64,000 nt of DNA from an uncultured bacterium (lineage in GTDB: Bacteria; Bacteroidota; Ignavibacteria; Ignavibacteriales; Melioribacteraceae): contig CALDDL010000012.1 in assembly GCA_937936675.1 (NCBI GenBank), positions 1 through 64,000 of the forward strand. Reading direction: 5' to 3'. Under the pieces are notes generated by a model. That model had not been told where the DNA came from and made no database searches. It saw nothing but the letters and a program-made list of their open reading frames with translations. Both the position numbers and the translations under genes were made by a program. Each line of letters opens with the position of its first letter. Within the stretch, counting starts at the first letter, position 1. Shown one piece after another: positions 52,496-61,943 of this stretch.

Positions 52496-53062
52496 TTATT
52501 TTTTTGCTAATTCTTTTTCAATAGCAGAAGTCATTTCTTTGCTTTCAGGTTCTACCTTGCTTCTGAATCTTTCTACAATTTTTCCATCTTTAGAAATTAG
52601 AAATTTTTCAAAATTCCATTTAATATCCCCCTTCTCGACAGAATCATTATTCGTAAGAAGTGCGTATAATGGAGCTTTATTATCACCAAGAACTTTCACT
52701 TTATCAAATAAAGGAAACTTAACATCAAATGTAGATGAGCAAAATTCTTGAATCTCTTTATTAGTTCCGGGTTCCTGTCCGCCGAAATCATTGCAAGGGA
52801 AAGCCAATATCTCAAAACCCTTTGCTTTATATTCGTCATAAATTTTTTGAAGACCCGCATATTGCTTTGTGTATCCGCATTTGCTTGCAACGTTTACAAT
52901 TAATAGCACCTTCCCCTTATAGTTAGAAAGTTTTACATCTTTGCCATCAATATTTTTCACCGTTAATCCATAGACCGAATCCACTTTATTACCTCCGACA
53001 CCTGCATTTATAAAACTTACCGCAAATAAAAATGTTATTACTAAAAAAAATATTTTTTTCAT
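52496..53062 (-). CDS. Exported glutathione peroxidase-family thiol peroxidase (Cys type)
   Basis: A 188-residue GPx-family enzyme with an N-terminal signal peptide (about 20 residues), so probably periplasmic. The peroxidatic residue is Cys, not Sec, in NVASKCGYTKQYAGL. FPCNDFGGQEPGTN carries the Gln of the tetrad and a second Cys (the CP-CR type using thioredoxin), and DIKWNFEKFLI holds the Trp and Asn. It reduces hydroperoxides. Divergent from the T9SS paralogue at 53313, with a large palindrome between them. Confidence 0.93.
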   Translation of the reverse strand: MKKIFFLVITFLFAVSFINAGVGGNKVDSVYGLTVKNIDGKDVKLSNYKGKVLLIVNVASKCGYTKQYAGLQKIYDEYKAKGFEILAFPCNDFGGQEPGTNKEIQEFCSSTFDVKFPLFDKVKVLGDNKAPLYALLTNNDSVEKGDIKWNFEKFLISKDGKIVERFRSKVEPESKEMTSAIEKELAKK

Positions 53063-53150
53063 GCTTCCTCCTGTTTTTTATCATTAACAAAGATAATTAA
53101 AAAAGAGTTCAAGTATTAATAAGTTTTTTTAAGTTCATCCATTTTATTAA

Positions 53151-53182
53151 AAAGCAATACCAAAATTTTGGTATAGCTTTTA
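53151..53182. promoter_or_regulatory. 32-bp palindrome in the gpx-T9SS divergent gap
   Basis: An 18-bp perfect core ATACCAAAATTTTGGTAT (53158-53175) flanked after one mismatch by AAAAGC/GCTTTT. It lies about 90 bases upstream of gpx and 130 upstream of the T9SS gene. The genes diverge, so this is operator-like. The 250-base gap shows no gene. Confidence 0.5.
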
Positions 53183-53312
53183 ATTAATAATAATATAAAT
53201 TAGCTATTGATTTCCTTTCTAAATGTTGTAATTATGAATGAGGGTTAATTGCATACATGTAAAATACTGCAGCATCTGAAAATATATTTTATATATAGCT
53301 CGAGGAGCATAT

Positions 53313-55901
53313 ATGTATAAAAAGATTACTATAATCAATAGCCTATTTCTAATCATATTTATTTTTACATCAGTTCAAATCCTAGGTGAAGGAGGGAATA
53401 AAAAAAATTCTCCACTTCAAAAAACCAACGGCGTGCCATCTTATACAAAATTTAATATTAATAACATTTCGACATGGTTTAAGAACGATGGCGAATCTGA
53501 TATTAATCAAAATGGGAACTCCGGATTTGAATATCCCAAAGGCAGCAGGAAGAATGCCATTTTTCAATCCGGTTTTTTATGGGGCGGTAAAGTAGATGGA
53601 CAAGTAAGAGTAGGCGGATCTGCGTATCGGCAAGGAACGGTACCGGGTAGAGTTATTAAAAATGCTCAGAATAAATGGGAAGCCGTTAGGCCAAACGATC
53701 CTGATGTAAGAATTTATAGAGTAAGACCCGATTATAAAAAAGCTCATCTTAGTGCCGAGATAAAAGACGGTGATGGAAAAAACGAGAAGGAAATTAGAGC
53801 ACAATATGAAAAAGATTGGAAGGAATGGCCGGCAGCTCAAGGTGCTCCATATAAAGATGTAAATAAGGATGGTGTTTATGACCCTAATATTGATATACCC
53901 GGAGTAGAAGATTCTCATCAAACAATCTGGTTTATTTGTAATGATTTTGATAATAAAGCCACAGACTTTATGTATGGTTCGCCTCCAATGGGCATCGAAG
54001 AACAGGTTACAATCTGGGGCTATAAAACTAAAGGTGCTCTTAACAATATGCTCTTTAGAAAATATATTATTATAAATAAAAACATAGATGAAAAACCTTT
54101 CACTGATATGTATGTTTCGATGTGGAGCGATCCTGACCTTGGTAATGCAAGTGATGATTTATCCGGCTGCGATTCAACATTGAGCTTAGCATATATTTAT
54201 AATGGAAATAATACTGATGCCGTGTATGGAGAAGATGTTCCTGCTGCTGGATTTGATTTTCTGCAAGGTCCTATTGTAACCGGACTTCCAGGTGATACTG
54301 CAATATTTAATAACAAATATATTTCTGGCAAAAAAAATCTTCCTATGACGGCATTTTATTTCTTTACTGGCGGTGATAACATTTATACTGATCCAGCACA
54401 AGGGGTCTATCAAACAGGTACACTATTATTTTATAATTATATGAGAGGATTAAGTCCGGCTACTAAGCAACCTTATATTGACCCAATAACATTAAAGCCA
54501 ACATATTTCCCTCTTTCAGGAGACCCGGTTAAAGGTACCGGCTGGTTAGATACTTATAAGGCAGACCGCCGATTTGGTATTGCTTCCGGTCCTTTTAATA
54601 TGGCTTATGGTGATACACAAGAAATTATAATTGCTGAAATCGCAGCAGGAGCCACTCGAGGTGTTGATCGTTTAGAAGCAATTACTTTATTAAAAGACTA
54701 TGATGGTGCGGCACAATTTGCTTATAATAATTTATTTAATTTACCGGGTACATCTGAGCAGCCCGAAGTTATTGCTACCGGTTTAGATAAAGAAATAATT
54801 TTATCTTGGGGAGCAGACTTTGAAGCCGTTAATAAAGGTGAAAACTATAATGCTGCAGGGTTCCGGTTTGAAGGTTATAACGTATATCAACTTCCCTCCT
54901 TTTTTGCTCTCGAAAGTGAAGCAAAAAGAATAGCTACTTTTGATATAAAAAACGGAGTGAAGACTATTATTGGTTCAAATTATGATAATGAAAAAAATCT
55001 TTGGTTGGATTATGTTGCTGCTTTTGGATCGGACTCGGGAATCAAAAGATATATTTCTATTAAAAATGATGCTTTTAATGGTAACCTTCCACTTAATAAT
55101 GGACAAAAATATTATTTCGCAGTTACTTCATATACATATAATGACAATCCTCCTTTTAGTCCAAACACTTATGAGAATCCAATAAAAATAATTGAAGTGA
55201 TTCCAAAATCAATGGACCCCGGAGTTAGGTATCCGGCAGAACAGGGAGCAATTATTCATGGTATTCATTCTTCAGGTACGAGTAGCGGTGATCTTAATGT
55301 AACGGTCATCGATCCTACTTTAGTAACCGGCGACAAGTATCAAATTTCATTTCAAGAAAATGGAGCATTGGGAATTACATACACAATTACAAATCTTTCA
55401 AAGGATACTGTTTTAGCATCGGAGGTAAATCAAAATCTTGGGGAAGCGTCTCCTTTGATAGACGGTTTACTTATATCTGTTTTTAATCCATCTCAAATTG
55501 AAAAACAAAATAAAATTTCCGATATATTTGAGTTTACATCTCCTTCAATAATAAAAGACAATAAATTGGCAAAAGCAGATGTGGAAAATATAAACGTTTT
55601 TCCTAATCCATATTACGGATGCAATCCGCAGGAGATAAATAAATATCAGCGCTTTATTACAATAAATCATCTTCCTGCAAAAGCTACGATACGCATTTTT
55701 AATCTTGCTGGACAGTTGATTACAACAATTGATAAGAACGATCCGAACACACAATTCCAGAGATGGACTTTGACAAATGACGGCGGATATCAAGTCGGCA
55801 GCGGAATTTATATTATTCATATCGATATGCCCGATCTAGGGGCAACAAAAGTGCTTAAAGCTGCTATAATACAGGAGCAGCAGATTTTGGATAGATTTTA
55901 A
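53313..55901 (+). CDS. Large secreted protein with T9SS-type C-terminal domain, paralogue A
   Basis: Function not recognised. 862 residues: signal peptide (about 1-25), a long conserved N-terminal module (PSYTKFNINNISTWFKNDGE, then SGFLWGGKVDG and YRQGTVPGRVIKN), several DGDG/DxDxDG-type acidic loops that may bind Ca2+, a fibronectin-like middle (about 480-640), an extra domain of about 110 residues (about 645-755) missing in paralogue B, and a sorting domain starting NVFPNPYYG and ending KVLKAAIIQEQQILDRF. A strong GAGGAG site precedes ATG. It is followed after 51 bases by paralogue B. It is probably a surface or extracellular structural or hydrolytic protein; no catalytic motif was recognised. 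Confidence 0.8.
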   Translation: MYKKITIINSLFLIIFIFTSVQILGEGGNKKNSPLQKTNGVPSYTKFNINNISTWFKNDGESDINQNGNSGFEYPKGSRKNAIFQSGFLWGGKVDGQVRVGGSAYRQGTVPGRVIKNAQNKWEAVRPNDPDVRIYRVRPDYKKAHLSAEIKDGDGKNEKEIRAQYEKDWKEWPAAQGAPYKDVNKDGVYDPNIDIPGVEDSHQTIWFICNDFDNKATDFMYGSPPMGIEEQVTIWGYKTKGALNNMLFRKYIIINKNIDEKPFTDMYVSMWSDPDLGNASDDLSGCDSTLSLAYIYNGNNTDAVYGEDVPAAGFDFLQGPIVTGLPGDTAIFNNKYISGKKNLPMTAFYFFTGGDNIYTDPAQGVYQTGTLLFYNYMRGLSPATKQPYIDPITLKPTYFPLSGDPVKGTGWLDTYKADRRFGIASGPFNMAYGDTQEIIIAEIAAGATRGVDRLEAITLLKDYDGAAQFAYNNLFNLPGTSEQPEVIATGLDKEIILSWGADFEAVNKGENYNAAGFRFEGYNVYQLPSFFALESEAKRIATFDIKNGVKTIIGSNYDNEKNLWLDYVAAFGSDSGIKRYISIKNDAFNGNLPLNNGQKYYFAVTSYTYNDNPPFSPNTYENPIKIIEVIPKSMDPGVRYPAEQGAIIHGIHSSGTSSGDLNVTVIDPTLVTGDKYQISFQENGALGITYTITNLSKDTVLASEVNQNLGEASPLIDGLLISVFNPSQIEKQNKISDIFEFTSPSIIKDNKLAKADVENINVFPNPYYGCNPQEINKYQRFITINHLPAKATIRIFNLAGQLITTIDKNDPNTQFQRWTLTNDGGYQVGSGIYIIHIDMPDLGATKVLKAAIIQEQQILDRF

Positions 55902-55952
55902 TGATGCAAAAGGGATTGATAAAACTTATGCATTTAGTTTGCAGGAGGATTT

Positions 55953-58202
55953 ATGAATAAAAGAATTACAATCTCCGTAAATCTATTTCTTATAATAATA
56001 TTTTTTTCGAATAATCAATTATTCTCTCAGAAAAAAGATGCCGGAATAAGTTCGCCTATTTTTAAAATTAATGGCGAACCATCTTACACCAAATTCAATA
56101 TCAATAGAATATCTACATGGTTTAAGAATGATGGTGAATCGGATATACATCAAAACGGAAATTCGGGATTTATCTATCCTAAAGGAAGCAATAAGGGGGC
56201 AGTTTTCCAATCCGGTTTTTTATGGGGCGGTAAAGTAGATGGAATAGTAAGAGTTGGCGGATCGGTTTATCGGCAAGGGACAGTACCCGGAAGAGTAATT
56301 AAAAATTCAACCGGTAAATGGGAAGCTGTCAATCCAAATGAACCTGATGTAAGAATCTATCGAGTAAGACCGGACTATGTAAATGCGAATCTTAAAATTG
56401 AAGTTAGTGATGGAGACGGTAAAGATCAAAACGAGGTGAGAGAAAAGTATAAAAAAGATTGGATGGAATGGCCTGCGGATCAAGGAGCACCTTTTGACGA
56501 TATAAATAAAAATGGAATTTATGAACCAAAGATCGATATTCCGGGAGTACCGGGAGCAGATCAAACAATTTGGTTTGTCTGTAATGATTTTGATCCTAGG
56601 GCTACTGAATTTTTATATGGTTCGCCTCCTTTGGGAATAGAAGAGCAAGTAACAGTCTGGGGCTATAATACAGATGGTCCTCTCGGGAATATGCTTTTTA
56701 GAAAATATATTCTTATCAATAAAAATCTGGAAGAAAAATCATTTACAGATATGTATGTTTCTATCTGGTCGGATATTGATGTTGGTAATGCTAGTGATGA
56801 TTACGTAGGTTGTGATACCACATTAGGTCTGGGATTCGGATATAATGGTTATTATAATGATGCTGTTTATGGAATAAATGTACCTGCAGTGGGGTTTAAG
56901 ATAGTTCAAGGTCCAATTATAGGAGGCACACCTTCAGACACTGCGATTTTCAAAAATAAATATATATCTGGGAAAAAGAATCTCGGGATGACTGCATTTT
57001 ATTTTACGGTTAATGGTGATAATATTTATACTTATCCTTCACAAGAAGCATATCAAACCGGTACACTGGCTTTTTACAATTTATTTCAAGGTAAACTTGC
57101 CTACACAGGTGAATTTCCAATAAATCACAAGACAGGTCTTCCAACTAAATTCCCATTATCGGGTAATCCGATTGATAGAACGGGCTGGATAGACGGTCAG
57201 ATACATTCACCCGGAAATCGAACGTTTGGATTGGCTTCAGGTCCATTTAATATGGCTTATGGCGATACTCAAGAAATTGTATTTGCTGAAATAGCTGCCG
57301 GTGCAACTAAGGGTATCGATAATTTACAAGCAGTAACATTATTGAAAGAGTATTCAAAAGTATCTCAATTTCTATATAATCATTTTTTTGATTTCATTGC
57401 CGCACCTTCTAAGCCCCAAATTAATGTAACAACATCTGAAAGTGAAATAACATTATCATGGGATCAAGACCCGACTGCCGTTATGCTAACCGAGAGTTAT
57501 TCCAAGTATGGATATAATTTCGAGGGGTATAATATTTATCAGATCCCCGCTCCGGGCTTCTCCCTTTCTGAAGCTAAATTAATTGCTACTTTTGATATTA
57601 AAAACGGAGTAACTGCAATTATCGATAAAGAATTTGATGAAAGAAATAATGTCTTTATTGATAAGGTAATTGCTTTTGGCACTGATTCGGGAATTAAAAG
57701 ATCAATTACAATTAATAAAGATGCATTCAATGCTAACTTACCTTTGAATTATGGACAAAAATATTACTTTGCAGTTACAGCATATTCATATAACGAAAGA
57801 CCACCTTTTGGTTCACATATTTTTGAAAATCCAATAGATGTAATTGAAGTTACACCACAATCCGCATTTATTCAAGAAGATATTTCACGAATAAATGTAT
57901 TCCCAAACCCATACTATGGAGCTAATCCACAGGAGATAAATAAATATCAACGGTTCGTTACTTTTTCTCATTTGCCTGCCGAGGCAACCATAAAAATATT
58001 TAATTTAGCCGGACAATTAGTTGCTCACATTGAAAAGACAAATCCTGAATCACAATTCGTAAGGTGGGATTTGAATAATGATGCAGGATATATGGTAGCC
58101 GGCGGTCTTTATTTAGCTTATATAGAAATGCCGGAACTCGGCAAAACGAAGGTACTAAAAATAGCAATCATCCACGAACAACCGATCTTGGACAGATTTT
58201 GA
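55953..58202 (+). CDS. Large secreted protein with T9SS-type C-terminal domain, paralogue B
   Basis: 749 residues, clearly duplicated from or with the gene before it. Identical blocks run from PSYTKFNINRISTWFKNDGE through SGFLWGGKVDG, YRQGTVPGRVIKN, FNMAYGDTQEIVFAEIAAG and GQKYYFAVTAYSYN to the sorting region NVFPNPYYGANPQEINKYQRF and the shared end EQPILDRF. It lacks the domain inserted before the sorting region in paralogue A: here ITPQS-like sequence (VTPQSAFIQED) leads directly to NVFPNPYYG. A strong AGGAGG site precedes the ATG. Substrate or structural role unknown. Confidence 0.8.
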   Translation: MNKRITISVNLFLIIIFFSNNQLFSQKKDAGISSPIFKINGEPSYTKFNINRISTWFKNDGESDIHQNGNSGFIYPKGSNKGAVFQSGFLWGGKVDGIVRVGGSVYRQGTVPGRVIKNSTGKWEAVNPNEPDVRIYRVRPDYVNANLKIEVSDGDGKDQNEVREKYKKDWMEWPADQGAPFDDINKNGIYEPKIDIPGVPGADQTIWFVCNDFDPRATEFLYGSPPLGIEEQVTVWGYNTDGPLGNMLFRKYILINKNLEEKSFTDMYVSIWSDIDVGNASDDYVGCDTTLGLGFGYNGYYNDAVYGINVPAVGFKIVQGPIIGGTPSDTAIFKNKYISGKKNLGMTAFYFTVNGDNIYTYPSQEAYQTGTLAFYNLFQGKLAYTGEFPINHKTGLPTKFPLSGNPIDRTGWIDGQIHSPGNRTFGLASGPFNMAYGDTQEIVFAEIAAGATKGIDNLQAVTLLKEYSKVSQFLYNHFFDFIAAPSKPQINVTTSESEITLSWDQDPTAVMLTESYSKYGYNFEGYNIYQIPAPGFSLSEAKLIATFDIKNGVTAIIDKEFDERNNVFIDKVIAFGTDSGIKRSITINKDAFNANLPLNYGQKYYFAVTAYSYNERPPFGSHIFENPIDVIEVTPQSAFIQEDISRINVFPNPYYGANPQEINKYQRFVTFSHLPAEATIKIFNLAGQLVAHIEKTNPESQFVRWDLNNDAGYMVAGGLYLAYIEMPELGKTKVLKIAIIHEQPILDRF

Positions 58203-58301
58203 ATACCAAATAAGTTTGCTTATAACCTAATATTTTATTTAGATAATTAAGGTTAGACCCTGAATAATGATTAACAAGGAAAGCAATAAAAATTTTAAAA
58301 T

Positions 58302-58354
58302 AAAAAATCCCTAATGCAGAAAACTATTACTAATATTTTGCAAAAGGGATTTTT
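58302..58354. terminator. Terminator-like hairpin between paralogue B and pta
   Basis: Arms AAAAAATCCC (58302-58311) and GGGATTTTT (58346-58354) with additional TGCA/TGCA pairing inside. T residues on both sides let it serve both convergent genes. Confidence 0.6.
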
Positions 58355-58372
58355 AATTTCTATGAAAATTTC

Positions 58373-59353
58373 TTAAGACATTAGGGCAGCAATAGCAGAA
58401 GTATTTACAATATCTTCGACACTGCATCCACGGCTAAGATCGAAGAATGGTCTTTTCAAGCCTTGATTAACTGGTCCGACTGCCTCTGCACCGCCTAATC
58501 TTTGAGCAATTTTATAACCGATATTTCCTGCATTCAAATCGGGAAATACCAATACATTTGCTCTTCCTGCAACACTGCTTTCAGGAGCTTTCTTCTTTCC
58601 CACACCTTCGACAATCGCCGCATCAAATTGAAGTTCACCATCCACATTTAAGTCCGGTCTTCTCTCTCTAACAAACTGGGTAGCTGCACGAACTTTATCG
58701 ATCAATTCATGTTCGGCACTCCCCTTTGTGGAAAACGAAAGCATTGCTATATAAGCTTCGTCTCCCGTTAATGCTTTATGGTTATCTGCGGTAGAGATTG
58801 CGATATCAGCTAATTGACTAGCATCGGGATTAGGATTAACGGCGCAATCAGCAAAGCTATATGCTTTTTCGGGATATACCATTAAAAAGAAACTTGACAA
58901 AATCGAAATTCCTTCTTTCATTCCTACGCAAAAAATTCCTGCTCTTGTAATATCTGCAGTTGTTGCAAACGACCCGCCTACACTTCCATCAGCCATACCT
59001 TCGGCTACCATCATTCCTGCAAAGAAGATATCTCTTTTAATTGTATCGCGTGCTTGCTCTATCGTAACGCCTTTATGTTTTCTCTTGTTATAAAAAATAT
59101 TTGCAAAGTCGCTTAATTTTTCTGATTTTTCCGGATCAATTATTCTTACACCAGATAAATCCAATCCAAGTTTTTTAGCATCGGAGCGAATTTTTTCCTC
59201 ATTGCCCAAAGTAATTACATTACAGGTTTTTTCTTTTATAAGTATCTCGGCTGCTCTTAAAACACGTTCGTCGTGCGATTCAGGTAATACAATAGTTTTT
59301 TTCTTTAGCGAAGCTTTTTCGCGTATTTGATTTAGTAGTTCAATATCTGCCAT
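58373..59353 (-). CDS. pta: Phosphate acetyltransferase
   Basis: Interconverts acetyl-CoA and acetyl phosphate for acetate fermentation or assimilation. A single-domain enzyme of 326 residues, the short Pta type without the N-terminal DRTGG domain of E. coli. Landmarks: KKTIVLPESHDERVLRAAEIL, KRKHKGVTIEQA, GMADGSVGGSFATTADITRAG and the C-terminal NVLVFPDLNAGNIGYKIAQRLGGAEA, quoted in pieces. An acetate kinase is not adjacent. Terminator-flanked, monocistronic. Confidence 0.96.
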   Translation of the reverse strand: MADIELLNQIREKASLKKKTIVLPESHDERVLRAAEILIKEKTCNVITLGNEEKIRSDAKKLGLDLSGVRIIDPEKSEKLSDFANIFYNKRKHKGVTIEQARDTIKRDIFFAGMMVAEGMADGSVGGSFATTADITRAGIFCVGMKEGISILSSFFLMVYPEKAYSFADCAVNPNPDASQLADIAISTADNHKALTGDEAYIAMLSFSTKGSAEHELIDKVRAATQFVRERRPDLNVDGELQFDAAIVEGVGKKKAPESSVAGRANVLVFPDLNAGNIGYKIAQRLGGAEAVGPVNQGLKRPFFDLSRGCSVEDIVNTSAIAALMS

Positions 59354-59481
59354 TTTTATCCTATGTTTATATATTAATTTTATTACGTAAATATAAAAAA
59401 ATGGGAAGTAACTTATCCCATATTTTAATTGAAATTATTATTATAAATCAGAATATTGCATAATATTAATAAGAAGAAAAG

Positions 59482-60540
59482 ATGACAACGAAAGAATTAT
59501 ATATCAGGAAAATAATCCGGCTTTCCGGAATTGCTGTATCATTATTATTATTCCTTTATTTGGCATATATTTTCATCGATATTATTGTAATCATTACAAT
59601 CTCCCTTCTCATAGCAATGATATTTAATCCATTGGTTGATCTTCTTGAAGAGAGCGGTTTACCTCGATTATTATCCGTCTTTATAGTTGTAATCTCAGCC
59701 GGTTTATCCATCGCTCTTGGAATTTGGGTTTTAATCCCAAAAATCATGGGACAATTTAATACAATACTTTCGACTTTTAGCCAGGAGAGCATTGATAATT
59801 ATTCAGGTCAATTAGAAATATTTTTTAAGAAATTTGTTCCTTTCGTTAATTCCTCCGAATTGGTATTGAAGATTCAAAATCTTTTGACTAATTCGATTTA
59901 TAATTTTGTTAATAACTTATCCACTTTTATCTCTAGCCTAATCTCTCTTCTTACTTTATTTGTAATTGTTCCGTTTATGATTTTCTTCTTCTTAAAAGAT
60001 AAAAAAACTATTACGAAAGGTATTATAAACATTATGCCGAATCGTTATTTTGAAGTATCATATTGGGTGATAAGAAAAATATCAATTCAACTTGGAAGAT
60101 TCGTAAGGGGCTGGATACTAGATGCGTTTTTAGTTGGATTCCTTAGTGCATTAGGACTTTCGATTCTTGGAATCAATAATTCAGTCTCTATCGGAGTCAT
60201 TGCCGGTATTGGGCATCTTATTCCTTATTTCGGTCCGATAATAGGAGGAATTCCGGCAATAATTATCTCAGTAGTTCAATTTGGCGATTTATCGATGCTG
60301 CCTAGTATAATTATTATGTTTTTAATTATTTATACAATTGATAATGGTTTTATTCAGCCAAATGTTTTTTCCAAAAGTACTGATTTTCATCCAATCGTGA
60401 TAATCGTTTTAATAATAGCAGGAAGTAGTTTGATGGGAGTCATTGGAATGCTATTAGCAATCCCAACTGCTACTGTGGTAAAAACTGCAGCAAAGGAGAT
60501 TTATAACGGATACAAAAACTATAAAATTATAAAGGCTTAG
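59482..60540 (+). CDS. AI-2E (PerM/YdiK) family transporter
   Basis: A 352-residue polytopic protein with about eight transmembrane helices, three near the N-terminus (LSGIAVSLLLFLYLAYIFID and following), a soluble middle, and a C-terminal membrane block with the typical GIGHLIPYFGPIIGGIPAII loop. Family members export small molecules or ions in some species (TqsA for AI-2; others Na+/H+), so the substrate cannot be named. The gene ends five bases before the beta-CASP RNase gene and is likely co-transcribed with it. Confidence 0.93.
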   Translation: MTTKELYIRKIIRLSGIAVSLLLFLYLAYIFIDIIVIITISLLIAMIFNPLVDLLEESGLPRLLSVFIVVISAGLSIALGIWVLIPKIMGQFNTILSTFSQESIDNYSGQLEIFFKKFVPFVNSSELVLKIQNLLTNSIYNFVNNLSTFISSLISLLTLFVIVPFMIFFFLKDKKTITKGIINIMPNRYFEVSYWVIRKISIQLGRFVRGWILDAFLVGFLSALGLSILGINNSVSIGVIAGIGHLIPYFGPIIGGIPAIIISVVQFGDLSMLPSIIIMFLIIYTIDNGFIQPNVFSKSTDFHPIVIIVLIIAGSSLMGVIGMLLAIPTATVVKTAAKEIYNGYKNYKIIKA

Positions 60541-60545
60541 AAAAA

Positions 60546-61943
60546 ATGAAAATTACTTTTGTGGGAGCTGCACGTACTGTTACAGGCTCTATGCACTTAA
60601 TTGAAACAAACGGAAAAAAGTTTTTGCTCGATTGCGGGATGTATCAGGGTAAAAGAAAAATAGCATTTGAAATAAACAGAACATTTGATCTATTCGATCC
60701 AAAAGAACTTGATTTTATTATTCTTTCACATGCTCATATTGACCATTCAGGTAATCTCCCCACGATTGTAAGAAAAGGTTTTAAAGGAGATATTTATTCT
60801 ACATTTGCTACGAGAGACTTGGCTGCTGTTATGCTTCAAGATAGTGCTCATATTCAGGAAAAAGATGTTGAGTATGTAAATAAAAGAAGAAAGAAGCGAG
60901 GGCAAAATCTTTTTGAACCCTTATATACACAAGACGATGCTCTGGCAACATTAGGAATGTTTGTAGGAATGAATTACCATCGCGAAAGAGAAATTGCTCC
61001 CGGTATTAAATTAGCATTTTTCGATGCGGGTCATATCCTCGGTTCGGCTTCAGTTTTTCTTACAATAAAAGAAGATGATAAAATAATTAAACTTGGTTTC
61101 TCCGGAGATCTCGGAAGAAATAATCTCCCAATATTAAAAGACCCTGAACATATTCCGAATGTTGACCTATTTATTTCGGAAAGTACTTACGGCGGAAGAA
61201 TGCATGAGAACGCACTAAATTCAGAAGCCCAATTAGAAGAAGTCGTAAGACGTGCAATGAAAAATAAAAGCAAAATTATCATTCCTGCTTTTAGCGTAGG
61301 AAGAACTCAAGAGATCGTTTTCGCATTAAATAGAATTTATGACAGAACTAAATTAATTCCTATCCCAACTTATGTTGATAGTCCTCTTTCTGTAAATGCT
61401 ACTGATGTATTTAGAATGCACCCTGAATGCTTCGATTACGAAACTGTCCAATTCTTACTTAAAGAAGAAGACCCTTTCGGTTTCAAAAAACTTACTTATA
61501 TTACTGACGTCGAGGATTCAAAAAGACTCAATGAAAAAAAGGGACCGCTAATTATTATTTCAAGCTCCGGAATGTGCGAAGCCGGTAGAATTCTGCATCA
61601 CCTTGCAAATAATGTCGGTGATCCTAATAATATCATTTTAATGGTTGGATATTCGGCGGTTCATACATTAGGCAGAAGGATAATTGACGGTGAAAAAAGA
61701 ATTAAAATTTTCGGTGATGAATATGATCTTAAAGCAGAAGTAGTTGTAATGGAATCATTCAGTGCTCATGCAGATGCCGAAGAACTATATAATTATGCAG
61801 ATAAGTTTGATAAAAGCAGAATGCAAAATTATATTTTGGTTCATGGAGAATATGAACAGCAGCAGATTTTTAAGGAAAAACTTCATTCACTTGGTTTCTT
61901 AAATGTTACAATACCCGCTCGCGGTGAAACGATTTCTATATAG
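60546..61943 (+). CDS. Metallo-beta-lactamase/beta-CASP family ribonuclease
   Basis: A 465-residue RNA-processing nuclease of the CPSF73/YSH1-like bacterial group. Motif 2 SHAHIDHSGN (about residue 62), motif 3 DAGHILGSA, motif 4 SGDLGRNN, the beta-CASP motifs SESTYGG and VGRTQEIVFAL, SSSGMCEAGRILHHL, and the RMMBL (RNA-specificity) ending AHADAEEL with VHGE. All zinc-binding residues are present. It probably acts as an endo- or exonuclease on RNA. It overlaps the following outer-membrane protein gene. Confidence 0.95.
   Translation: MKITFVGAARTVTGSMHLIETNGKKFLLDCGMYQGKRKIAFEINRTFDLFDPKELDFIILSHAHIDHSGNLPTIVRKGFKGDIYSTFATRDLAAVMLQDSAHIQEKDVEYVNKRRKKRGQNLFEPLYTQDDALATLGMFVGMNYHREREIAPGIKLAFFDAGHILGSASVFLTIKEDDKIIKLGFSGDLGRNNLPILKDPEHIPNVDLFISESTYGGRMHENALNSEAQLEEVVRRAMKNKSKIIIPAFSVGRTQEIVFALNRIYDRTKLIPIPTYVDSPLSVNATDVFRMHPECFDYETVQFLLKEEDPFGFKKLTYITDVEDSKRLNEKKGPLIIISSSGMCEAGRILHHLANNVGDPNNIILMVGYSAVHTLGRRIIDGEKRIKIFGDEYDLKAEVVVMESFSAHADAEELYNYADKFDKSRMQNYILVHGEYEQQQIFKEKLHSLGFLNVTIPARGETISI

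Noticed and set aside
53313..58202. Tandem repeat as a mobile element
   Set aside because: No transposase, terminal inverted repeats or target duplications are visible; the similarity is confined to the two coding regions, as in gene duplication.
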